A DNA stretch of 64,000 nt from Schistosoma haematobium (Eukaryota > Platyhelminthes > Trematoda > Strigeidida > Schistosomatidae), in assembly GCF_000699445.3 (NCBI RefSeq), contig NC_067196.1:37158616-37222615 (forward strand), in the 5' to 3' direction. A program made the position numbers and the translations under genes. Below are positions 44,060-55,140 of this stretch, one piece after another; the first letter of the stretch is position 1, and every line of letters starts with the position of its first letter. A model generated the notes under the pieces. That model was not told the DNA's origin, did no database searches, and saw only the letters and a program-made list of their open reading frames with translations.

Positions 44060-45560
44060 TATGTTTATATGTATGAAAACATTTTTTGTTAAAGTACTAA
44101 TTCCATGAGGAAATGTAAATAAATAATAACCTAGATGATGTAACAGAAAGACTATATTGCTAGATTACGTTTGGCTATGAATCACTTAGTAGTAGTTAGT
44201 AATAGGTTATGATTCAAAATTTTGTTTTTGTCTTCTTATAAGCCATAGAAACTTTTAACATAGATATGAAATGATCCATTAAGTAAGTGTACGCATATGT
44301 TAATACTTAAGTGTCACTTTGAATCAGAACGACTGTCTATCACTTTTAACTCATTTCTCTATGTTAACTGATAAGTCTGCTGTAATGATAGTCAATAATA
44401 TCTATTCCTTGATGAAATTAATTTCTACAGTGCGATTTGATACTCCGAGAAAACACAATGAAGTTAGAATGATTTGTGAATTGTTGTCCTGTCTACTGAA
44501 CAGTAACTAACTGTTATCCAGTTTCTCAAATGAACGGAATGTTTTTCATCTGGTTCATTTTCTATCTGTTGAAATAACTATTTAAATATTACAATACACC
44601 ATATTTACTTTTTGGTGATGAACAACACTTCTCAATGCATAGAAAAGCTTATGTTTATCATGAAAAAATTTAGATCGTAAACATCAGTTTTGACATCTTT
44701 ATTATGCAACTGAAAGTTTAAACGGTTGTGTCTTTATGATGCTAATAAACCCTATCTACATTAACATTCATATGATGTAAGGATAATGCTTTTGAGAAAC
44801 ATAAATATTACCTGGAAATGTGTACTTGGTGTTATGAACTAGTGTAGAAACATAATTCACCGAAAATCAACTACTTAAAATCAAAACATAGCTCGAGTCA
44901 TTTAGATTGATGTCTGCATTGTAACCTGATCGACTGAATTTGATATTTGGCTGAAAAATCCTCTTTGGGCTCTTTTTCTTGTTCTCGTGCGGGAGCCGGT
45001 CTGAATAATTCATTATGGCATGTTGACAAATTTTTATTAATTGAGGCTAGACCAGTTAAGCTCCAAGTTGTTGCGGAGTCTAACATAACATTAATTTCTA
45101 GAGAAACTTGGATAAAACTTGGTTGACCTCAATTTCAACCTACATATTATAATGCTAAGAGTGCCTGTGGTGTTTAAATGAACTAATGACTCCTTTGTAC
45201 TTGTTGAATGCTTGATTTCAAATCCCAAACACAGTACTGTAGAGGTAAATAAATTCCCAAAATAAATAGCTCTGTAAGTTTTCGACAATGGACGCTGACC
45301 ACATGTTTTAATGGACTCACCTAGCTGAAGGCACTCGATCATGCATCCGCACCAGATCACGAGTGGGAACGCCGTGCTCAACAACTCCTGCAATCGCTAG
45401 CCAGATTAGATCAGACGATTCTCGATATATTGATTGCCTATCAACTATATCTTCGAACCTCCTCGCTTCTGTCTTTTGATTTCACTTGGTGAGTACGCTT
45501 CATATTGGAAGGTGTTACTGGTTAAAACGTTATCAAAATCTGAATACCTGTGGCATCTTC
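44060..45560. other. No gene recognised
   Basis: Two moderately long - strand frames (45393-45091 and 45086-44898) have no recognisable motif. The GC-richer part 45280-45500 may belong to an unclassified repeat. Confidence 0.4.
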
Positions 45561-45630
45561 AAGGGACAGTAGATAACCTTGTTTGAAGTGTGGCAAGCCC
45601 ATTTGGCCTCTGCATCATTTGTCTACTCAT

Positions 45631-45876
45631 TGTAACTCAGACACTTAATTCATCATGTTAATTTCTGTGTGCATTTCAGACTCTTAATTCACAATGTTAA
45701 TTTCGGTGTGTATGATCGAATGCATGTATTGATAATCGGTAATTTGTCCACACCCGATTAACTCTCAAAAATACCTATGGATTTTTTAACACACACACTC
45801 ACTTTGTTTCATCGTGTGCTTGCTCGCTGTACGCTTGCGGATTTTTATCAATCATTAACAATAAATTATCTCTACA
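45631..45876 (+). mobile_element. Probable single LTR with primer-binding-site context
   Basis: 246 bp with TGTAACTCAG at the start and TCTCTACA at the end, an AATAAA signal 15 bases before the end, and ACTGGTG directly after it, the same bases that follow the 5' LTR of the gypsy-type element. Near the start, a 35-39-base unit (ttaattca-catgttaattt-ggtgt) is present twice. No second LTR or coding region follows; a Penelope-like fragment begins within 75 bases. Confidence 0.45.
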
Positions 45877-45947
45877 ACTGGTGTTCAGGCTTTTGAATAA
45901 TCCCACGCAAAATCCATAATTCTGAGATGGTGGAGAAGATTTGTAGC

Positions 45948-46515
45948 TCAGGTGGATGATTTTGGTGGAGTATTGTTCTCTGAGCTAGATGGTTTGGTCG
46001 TGGAGCTTTCATCGTTCTTCTGAACAACATCATCAGCAAAAACTTCGGATAGAAGTGAAGTGTTCGAATTTCTCCATATGTGTTTCACAGCTTGTTCTGT
46101 GCACCTCGATGTTGATTGGCTCTTGTTGACGTTAAATTTATCATTGCTTACTTCCTTGTTTTGGTTGTGTCTCCCATTGATTTGATTTTTGTTCTTATAT
46201 TTATGCATGATTTTTCTGATTGGTTGATAAATTGGATTGATTTCAATATGTTTGTTGATTGCTGATTGACCTGAGTGCCAGGCTTCTAAAAATTCTTTGG
46301 TGTTTTTGGAGTTTCCTCTGTCTAAGATTTCTACATTTTCCCAATCGAATGAGTGTCCGTAGTTATCCACGTGTATTGATATAAGTGGCTGCTAATTGAT
46401 GTTCATGTAGGCGTAGGTGGAAGGGGCGTCCGCTTTGTCCGATGTAGTGTTTGTCGCAGCTGGTACGATTTGTTTTGCAGATGATGTTTGATTTGAGCAT
46501 CTCGCTCAGAGAACA
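45948..46515 (-). mobile_element. Second Penelope-like fragment with GIY-YIG endonuclease
   Basis: On the - strand: SNIICKTNRTSCDKHYIGQS and RPFHLRLHEHQLAATYINT (GIY-YIG core), then after a frameshift near 46375 DNYGHSFDWENVEILDRG and FLEAWHSGQSAINKH, and a polar C-terminal tail to 45948. The RT part is missing. It differs clearly from the fragment at 41446, so two families are present. Confidence 0.75.
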
Positions 46516-46963
46516 AAACTCCATCAAAATCCATAATTCTAACACGAGATTTAGACTGCATTCAATACTCACATAACGGGATATTATTTATTGGAGTTAG
46601 ATATTAAGGACATTAGCTTCAACAGAGGTCTTCATAATCCAATCGACCACCAAAAAGAATATCGACCTCTTAAGTTATGTACGACAAAAGTAACTTAAGC
46701 TGCAGCCTTTGCCATGCTTAAATCTTTCGAATGTATCCTGTTATTTTGAGTAAAAAGTCTCGGAGCTGGAGTAATTACATAAATTTTTTAAATGACTGGG
46801 CACTTAGATTTTTTTGTCGTCACTGTACGAACCATGAAAGTAAGATATGGCAAAATGATTAACTCCAGTGATCTTTATAGGAAAATGTAATGCAGAAAAC
46901 CAGGAATTATTTGGCTTTATGGTCATACACATACGCTCACTAACTAATTTCGATTACTTTCAG

Positions 46964-47108
46964 GGAACACTGGGATGAAATTAATTGGTTACTAGTCGGT
47001 TTTGGCCAACAAATTTGTCGCCCAGTAAATCCAAACTGTAAAGAATGTTTAAATCTATCAATTTGTCCATCTGCGTCGAAATTTCATACGAAAACAAAGA
47101 AGATCTAA
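46964..47108 (+). pseudogene. Orphan copy of the last NTH1 exon
   Basis: Identical, as far as I can read, to 5689-5833, including the tttcag acceptor and the stop codon. It encodes the iron-sulphur cluster part (C-X6-C-X2-C-X5-C) but has none of the other exons around it. It lies 41 kb downstream of NTH1 on the same strand, so it could in theory be spliced to exon 4, which would give the same protein. Confidence 0.85.
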
Positions 47109-47261
47109 TTTGAAGATCGACAATTTGCATTTATCTCCCATTTCAACTACTACAAAATACTTTCTGAGATCATAAGTTATTTTTTTTAATAAATAAAGCA
47201 ATCATAATCAAAGCTCGTATGTTCCAGATTCAATTCGTGAACAGATTTGGGGTTTATTACT

Positions 47262-47290
47262 TCAACTATGCTTGTTAGATACGGACCAAA
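47262..47290 (-). pseudogene. Orphan copy of the last VAMP coding exon
   Basis: Copy of 5987-6015 with its acceptor, encoding VWSVSNKHS and the stop. It lies upstream of the VAMP start, so it cannot be used by that gene in cis. Confidence 0.8.
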
Positions 47291-48124
47291 CTGAAAGATA
47301 AGGGAATGAAACAATATATTATAAATTTACACAATATGTATATTTAGTTATTGGAAAACCTGCATTTCTTTAAATATTGATTTACCAACGGAATAACAAT
47401 TATCTGTCAAGAAATTGATTATAATTTATTTTTGTCAAGTTTAAGTAGTAAGTAAATTTCGTAAAATCAGAAATGTATTCGTTATGATTGACACGGGAAA
47501 TGTAAGTGATGAACCAAAGCCCTGTGAAGAAACAAACCAGACTATTGTATATAGAAGTGCAGTTCCCAGATGTATTGATGAAATGGTGCGCAAATTTGTT
47601 CTTGTGCGTTTTGTAACAAGTTCGCCTATTAGATGATAAGGTTTGATGGTACAACAGAGAACGCGCTGCTACTACACTAGTTTATGCAGTATGGTAATAT
47701 CAGTGCCATTGACAAAGTTTGTGTACATACACATACTCGATAGGGTGGATGAATTACAACATTAAATATGAGTTGGTTACATAAGCTAATATGGTTTTTA
47801 GTTATTTCTCATACTCGTCAAGTGCTCTATCAACTTCCACACGTTTGACTTCATCTCGTTATCTTTCTTCAACTTCGCGACCGTTATAGAGCCTTCTTTT
47901 ACCCATGATAAGGTGTAATCTTCCTATTTTCCAACAGATTGTTATATTTGCTAACCTATCAGCTATGAATATGGTGACACAGCTTGAGTAAATGATATCG
48001 TCGAAAAGGAGATTCATTTAGCTGAATTGTTTGAAAATCTAGAACTCAAGATATCGAGTCGTAAATGAAGTTTAACACCACGACTGCTTACATAAAGGTC
48101 AGAGAATCAGCCAAGACATTCAAA

Positions 48125-51048
48125 TTTGTTTGTTTATTTGAACACATAAATATTGGTACAAGAGAGCGCCAATATATATGCGCCACACAAAACAATGAGA
48201 ATTCGAAGAGAAATAGAAAAGAAAAGAACAATAACGAAGAGATTGGTGTAAGGTAGTGTGGTAGTAATGAGGGAACGCAAAGGTACAATCGGAAGAAATC
48301 TTTCAGGTAAGGGAGACACAACCACTTTTTATGAAGAAAGTAAAAGAAGATTACAGCAGGATCGCCACTGGCTTCTATTCTGAGCCATATCTGATAACGT
48401 CTCTAGCCACTGTGTAGCACCATCTCTCAGACCCCAACCAGGGAGTCGTAAAGGACCAACAGGAGCCAGTCCTTTGCAGCTTTCTTTCATACCACGACAC
48501 CATGTCATATACTGACCACCTCCGCTTTTTCCAACCAGTCCCAGAGTCGGCAAATAATGCACGACGTGGAATTCTCTGGGACGACATTCGGAGAACATGT
48601 CCAAGCTACCGAAGTCGGTGTTTCAAGATGGTGACGCCAATTGAATTATCATCTCTGTGTCCGAACACACGATGCCGAACCTCTGCATCACTGACATGGT
48701 GTTGCCACTGAATGTCAGCAATCCTTCGGAGACAGCGATGATCGAACACAGAGAGTCGTCTAACGTCCTCAACTCGGAGTGGCCAGGTTTCACAAGCATA
48801 GAGCAAAACTGCTCTAACCGATGCGTTGTAAATCCGATCTTTTACGGCCAGACTAACATCACGAAGGCGCCAAAGACGGCCCAGATTGGCATAAGCCGCT
48901 CTGGCTTTCACTATACGTGCATTGATCTCATCACTCACACCCCCACCAGCACTTATGCAGCTACCCAGATACACGAACTTCTCAACTACTTCTATCTGCT
49001 CACCATCCAGAGTGAGTACAGGATTGGAATCCTGCCAGTCTTGTAGAAGTACTTTGCACTTCGAAGGTGCAAAGCACATACCATACCTACGGACACTGAT
49101 TGCCAACTGATTAAGTGCGGATTGCATGCCTTGAGCATTATCGCACAGTAAGACAATATCGTCCGCATACTCAAAGTCGAGAAGTCTTTCTCCAGGCAAC
49201 AGATCCACACCACCATTACTTACATTCATCAGAGCTGTTTCCAGAATGTCATCGATGGCAAAGTTGAAGAGGAATGGTGAGATTGGGCAACCCTGCCTAA
49301 CCCCACTGCTCGAATGGAACAATGGAGAGAGGTGGTTGTATGCCCTCACTCTGCCTGAGGTGTTTGTATATAGGGCTTTTAGAATGTTAATAAACTTCTC
49401 AGGCACACCCTTCTTCAATAGACAATCCCAGAGAACAGTCCTGTCCAACGAATCGAAGGCAGCCCTGATGTCAAGAAATACTACGATTGTTGGCCTTTGA
49501 TAAGTATGACGGTGTTTTAACATTTGGCGGAGGGTGAAGATATGATCAATACATCCTCGACCAGAACGAAACCCAGCCTGCTCCTCGCGAGTCAATCTTT
49601 CTCGGGTTTTGAACAACCTACGAAGTATGACGGAAGCCAATAGTTTGGACGCAATCGGAAGTAGACTTATCCCCCGATAGTTGTTACAGGAACGACGTGA
49701 ACCCTTTTTAAAGATAGGGACAACTATCGACTCATTCCATGACGTTGATACACTCTCTAGTTCCCAAACCTTTGTAAACAACGTCGTCAATTCCTTAGTC
49801 AAAATGTCACCACGATCTGTAACGCTTCAAGAGTTGGAGTTCCTTGCGGACTTCCTCCTCATTTGGTGGATCAGTCGTCACCGGCCATGGAGGGCAGGAC
49901 AGTCTGACCGATGTTGCCGGAGCAGCAGGCCAGTTGAACTGCCCTTCGAAAAATTCTGCCCATCGTCCAAGACGTCGATGGATGTTAGTGATTGGCAAAG
50001 ACATCGTTTCTCACGCCGATTTCTTCTCACTTTGATGGAACTTTCTAATCTAACAGCACATAACCGACTGTTAATGGGGATCCAATCGACTAGTGCTGCC
50101 TCAGCTCTAGCGCTTAGTGCGACACCAACGCCAGCAAGACTAGACGAAGATGCCACAGGGTCCCCGGATAAGCGCACGTAAAACAAGCTTTTCGAAGCGA
50201 CAGATGGAGATCGAATTTGTAGTACTTCGCCAGAGTCTTGAATACGGGTCTCGGATAGACAACAAACATCAATATTAAGACTTTCCAAAGACATAGCCAG
50301 CCCTATCTGTTGTCCGACCTGCATAAATGTGCGAACGTTGAAGGCAGCCAGTTTGAATGGTGCACGTGGTTTCAGAAAAACTGCTTCAGTTCTCGTATTC
50401 GGTGGTAACATACAATTTTCAACCGGACAGTGAATCGAGAACGTTTAGATACAGTCGAATTTCCACCAAAGACGAGCCGCTGTATAAGTATAAAAGAGGG
50501 TGAATAATGTGGAAAATAATAATAACAACAATAATAATAGTATTAATGGTGACAATAATTGTAATGATAATAATTTGAATCAATTGCTTGTTTTTCGAAG
50601 CGAGAAAAGTAATTTCCATAGACATAGAGAGTTCATCAATTTGTGTGTGGGCTGTGATACTGCCCGGGTGCCCGAACCGAAGCAGGTGGTTATCTTAGGG
50701 GCCACTCCCCGAGCCTTTGACCTAAAGGTCTAACCCACAAGGCAGTGGAGCATCGTAAGGAGATGCAATCCCATGGTAGCCGGTGACCAACAATTGGTTC
50801 ATACGCCATTTGTTCCTGCAGGATACTGGAGCCCATGTACACCATTGATTTGTGATCCAGTTAAAGCGCCGGATACTCGCTTTTCGTCCTCTCATTTTCG
50901 TAAACAACACCCCCACCACGAGAAGGCAATGAGTAGGACTTCCCTGACAGAAGCTGTATACGCGTGGCCGTGTGAGAGTATTTCGAGAGGGAGAGCGGAC
51001 TCTCCCCACTCTCGGCCGTACCAGGGCATTCGGGGGCCAAGTGTATAC
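48125..51048 (-). mobile_element. SR2-like RTE retrotransposon, right copy
   Basis: Same insertion as 6850-9770 with the same 14-bp target-site duplication (48111-48124 and 51049-51062), so it was copied with the block and did not insert anew. Here the RT frame is open for 398 codons (49802-48606), with FKKGSRRSCNNYRGISLLPI, FLDIRAAFD, GVRQGCPISPF and YADD. It then ends in a TAG (48606-48608) where the left copy has TGG (Trp). Downstream, both copies share a frameshift around KKRRWS. The large deletion in the endonuclease is the same in both. Confidence 0.9.
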
Positions 51049-51427
51049 CCAAGACATTCAAAGCTTTAAGAAAAACTAAGTAAAGGACTAAAAAGGAATC
51101 GTAGTGCAATGTTAGCGAACTGATAACGTACTTCGGGTATTTAACCACTGCTAATATACGACAGGTCAGTATTATTATCCTGTTATAAATCACACTATTC
51201 AGCTAGTCTTTGTCAGCTTTTGATCGACCAGTGACATTTACTCAAACAGGATATATGCATACAATTTAAACTGATAATCCACATATTCTTTTCTTGCAAC
51301 GTAATTTTCACTTTCTGATATTTTGATGTGCATTTACTTATTTTAACCTACTCCTTGTGTTGAGTTATCTATTCAGACTTTTTATTATTATCACTACCAG
51401 TACATCTGTCATATTACTATCAATTCG

Positions 51428-53904
51428 TATGTTGGTGTTCTCTGTGTTGTATTGGAAATTCTTGTTTTCTCCCTTGTGTATGTTGAGGCTTACTGATGCA
51501 GAGGCTACTGCTACACTGGCAATCTTTACCTGCATTTGTTGCTGTGTATGGGATAGAAGGGCCAGGTAATCTGCGAAGCCCAAATCGTCTGGTTGCTTCC
51601 AACCTGTCTATTTTATTCCATGCTTCCCCTGAGATATGCAGGACTTAAGAGTCCAGTCAACCACCAGTAGAAGAAAGAGGGACAGTAGATAACCTTGTCT
51701 GAGGTCTTCATAATCCAATCGACCACCAAAAAGAAGAGACAGGGGAGAGAAGGCAACCTTATCTGACTCCGATCCTCAATCGGAATGAGTCTGTTAGCAG
51801 CTGTTTTCAATGCATGACTTTGAACTGTAACCCATCGTATGAATTCCGGACGATGTTGACGATTTTATCAGATACTCCATAGTGTTTAAGTTCCCATAAT
51901 GTTCTCCTATCCACACCGTCAAATGCTTTATAATAGTCAAGGAAGATGATTTATAGTGACGAGTCCCATTTAACTGATTGTTCAACGATGATCCAGTGTC
52001 GCGCATCGTTCTATACACGACCGATCCTTACGAATTCAGCCTGTTGATCTTGAAGTTGGGCGTCTACTGAGTCTCTCATTCGGTTCAGCAACATTCTGTT
52101 GAAAACTTTTCCCGATAGCGACAGTAATATGATGCCTTTGTAGTCCTCACATTTGCTCAGTTCTCCTCTCTTTGGTATCTTGACGAGGTCTCCTTTCCAG
52201 TCTACCAGAGTCACTTGTTGCTCCTCCCAAATTCTCCGGAATAGAGTGTGGAGCATGCTTGCAGTTGCTTCTATGTCTGATTTCAGTGCTTCGGCTGGTA
52301 TATCTTCAGGTCCTACTGCTTTTCCACTCTTGATTTGTCTGATGGCCATCCTGATCTCTTCGATCGTTGGTGGAGTGACATCTATAGGAGGGTCTGTATG
52401 TATTGACTCAACACCCGGTGGATTCAATAGAGCTGGTCTATTCAAGAATTCCTCGAAGTATTCTACCCATCTATTACTCTGTCCTTGAATTCAGTGACTG
52501 GCTTGCCTTCCTTGTTGTTGACCAGTCTCCCTGGTTTACTATATTTCTCTAGCAGTTTCTTCAACGAGTCATGTAGTTGTCTCATATTTCCTTTTGTTAC
52601 AGATATTTCCGCTGTCGTTGTCAGGTCTCCCACGAATTTCTGCTTGTCGGCTCTAATGCTCTTCTTCACTTGCTTGTTTGCTTCTGTGTATTCAGCCTGT
52701 GCCTTGACTTTCTGTTTTTGTTCGACTAATGTTAATTGCTGTATTTTTGTTCTTTCCTTGAATCCCGTCCAGGGTTTCCATAGAGATCCATTCCTTATGA
52801 TGATGATCCTTGCGACCCAGCACCTCCTGACACGTTGAAGTTGATGGTTCTTTGATCCCTTTTAGCTGTCCTCCATAGAAGTTTCTTCTTCTTTGAGTAG
52901 ATTTTGTAAGACATGGAACCTGTTGTTGAGAACTATCTTGAATTCGTTAAGTTTGTCAGTATCTCGGAATAAGGTTGTATTGAACCTTTGTAATTTTGTT
53001 TCCCCAGTTGTCCAGTCCTTTAGCTGCAGTTTCATCTCTGTCACAACCAGGTAGTGATCAGAGGCTATGTCAGCTCGTCTCCTGCTTCTCACACCCTACA
53101 CTCACCTTTTGAATTTTTCAGTGACAAATATGAACGATCTAGTTGTCCGTAGTGTGGTCCGGTGAGACAAATGCAGCTTTGTGTATGTGTTTGTGTGGGG
53201 ACATTGTGCGCATATAACTATGCATTTGAATGAACTTAATCTTGTAAATCTGTCACTATTCTCGTTCGTTTTTTTACCAGTCCTCATATAAGAACTTGGT
53301 TGAACAGGAAAGAAATTACATTCTAAATAACAAAGGTAGATGTAAGTAAGAAGCACAATAAGGAAAAACGTTAGTGTATCTATAGTTTTTACATAGGAAG
53401 ATTCTAGAGTCTTCTCTAAGTATCGACTAGCGCTGATTGGATAAGAAATAGCCAATCAACATGCAGCAACACAATCGTGCACGAAAGATGCTTTATTCCA
53501 ATATATGTCTCGCTAACACAGTCAGTCCATGTCGTCCCATGATATCTCCGTAACCGTTGTTGTCCATTCCGACTTTGGCGTTTAGATCTCCCATCAAGAT
53601 TGTCAGTTTCTTTCCTGGGCGCTTCGCTACGATCGATTGTAACCTTTCATAAAACTAATTTTTATCGTCCCAATTGATATCATTGGTGACTGCATAATAT
53701 AGGATAATATTCATTGTCATCCCCTCCTTCTTTGTTTTGAAGGATGATTTGATGATCAAGGGTCCATGAGATTTTCATCCATTAAGTGCATTTCCTGCTT
53801 CTTTGGACAGCATCAGTTCAGTCTCATGAGTGTATGAAGCATCTTCCTCTTTGTGACCGGAGTAAAGTAGAATCTCTCTCGTACCTAACCTTTGGTGTCC
53901 AGCT
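51428..53904 (-). mobile_element. RTE-type LINE, right copy, cut at the block end
   Basis: Copy of 10150-12625 with the same insert (near 53284-53522) and tandem duplication. It lacks the first 225 bases of the left copy's LINE because the duplicated block ends at 53904. Small differences include GPEDIPAEALKS here against GPENIPAEVLKS in the left copy. Confidence 0.85.
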
Positions 53905-54640
53905 TTGGTCCAACAATAGCGGTTATCAGGATTAGTAGTACACAATGGATTAGGTATTACCACGAGTATAGTCACGTCGAAAAATTAACAACAGTGTTGG
54001 ATTTAGCATGGCAGCATTATCATTAAGAATAACGGAAACCACTCAAAATCCTTTTTTTTACTAAAGGATAACTGAAATTAATACGTTTCCGTGTAAAATC
54101 ACATTTCAGGGATCCTTATGGAATAAAGAACAAGAAAATATTCTTGAAACGCCCATACCAACCGTTTAGATGTCAGTCTAACTAAAAATATGATTCTTCT
54201 TTCTAGAAATCATATTCACGGTTAATCCTGAAGAGGTTTTGAAGAAATGTTCGACGTTCATCCTATTTCCGTACGTACAGATGGTAGCTATTTCTTGTTT
54301 TAATCAATAATGGATTTCATTACTAATAACTGGTCTGTTTACTCCTTAGTTTTAGAAGGAGCCTGAGAAGAGCCACAACTTTCCATAATCAGTGTAGGTG
54401 TAAGAGGGAATTGTAGATAACCACTAACAGAATTCGTAAATATCAAGTGGCACATCATAATGAGAACATCCATATACGGTCAGTTTTTTCCTGATTAATT
54501 GAACAGCTAACGTTACTCCGAATCTTTCAGTAGACAATTTCATCAAGTCACATGATGCACTTTTATGGACAATGTAATTTATAAAAAATCAAACTAACTG
54601 AGTAAACCATTACAATGAAGAATGTGTCTTCTGTAACAAT
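53905..54640. other. No gene seen
   Basis: Unique AT-rich DNA to the right of the duplicated block. Confidence 0.4.
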
Positions 54641-54712
54641 TCGATCTTGCCTGTAAAGTGGCATGCCTTGTTTAACAGACAATTATTTGAGAATAAATTA
54701 TTATCGCTTGCC
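54641..54712 (+). mobile_element. Short LINE 3' tail
   Basis: Contains cttgcctgtaaagtggcatg and ttatttgagaataaattatt, the same tail as at 32695-32775. Confidence 0.5.
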
Positions 54713-54839
54713 ACACGCAGATCTCACAAGAAGACGAGAACCTGAAAAAGAACTAAAACTGGGGTTAGACGCTGGCTAGAAGGACCCTAGTATTGCAATT
54801 TTCGAGTGATAAGTCTTCGAAGAGTGTGGTGTCGAGGCC

Positions 54840-55140
54840 ACTTTGGACTTGATTACAGTTTTCAAATTGCTTAGTGATAAATTCGCACCTGATATTCCTT
54901 CAGTTTTCTTTTCTTCCAAACAGAGAATTTACGAGGACACTCCAGTAAAGTTCACAAGCCCAGAACAAATTACTTGTCAGCTGACTATTGACTTTCCCAT
55001 CGAATCATCAACGAGTGGAATTCATTACCTCAGCACGTGGTTGAGGCTTCATCTGTTGACGCTTTAAAAGAAAAATGGATCGAATGAAAGACTATAATCG
55101 ACGGAACTAACACAAGCCATCAAACCTCATTACCTCTTAA
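54840..55140 (+). mobile_element. CR1-like LINE 3' fragment
   Basis: Reads LITVFKLLSDKFAPDIPSVF and continues in shifted frames, matching the 3' coding part at 1680-1977 (shared ttttcaaattgcttagtgata, acagagaatttacgaggac and caccacgtg-like blocks). Family as 850-1980. Confidence 0.75.

Larger units (their letters stand above)
46657..53904 (+). repeat. Duplicated block, right (derived) copy
   Basis: Direct copy of 5384-12625. To the left lies a 35-base patch (46624-46658) that matches 10422-10456 inside the block itself, directly before the block begins. To the right the match ends in the LINE endonuclease at agct (53904), after which the sequences differ completely. Differences between the copies are few and scattered, many of them in homopolymer runs. 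Confidence 0.95.
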
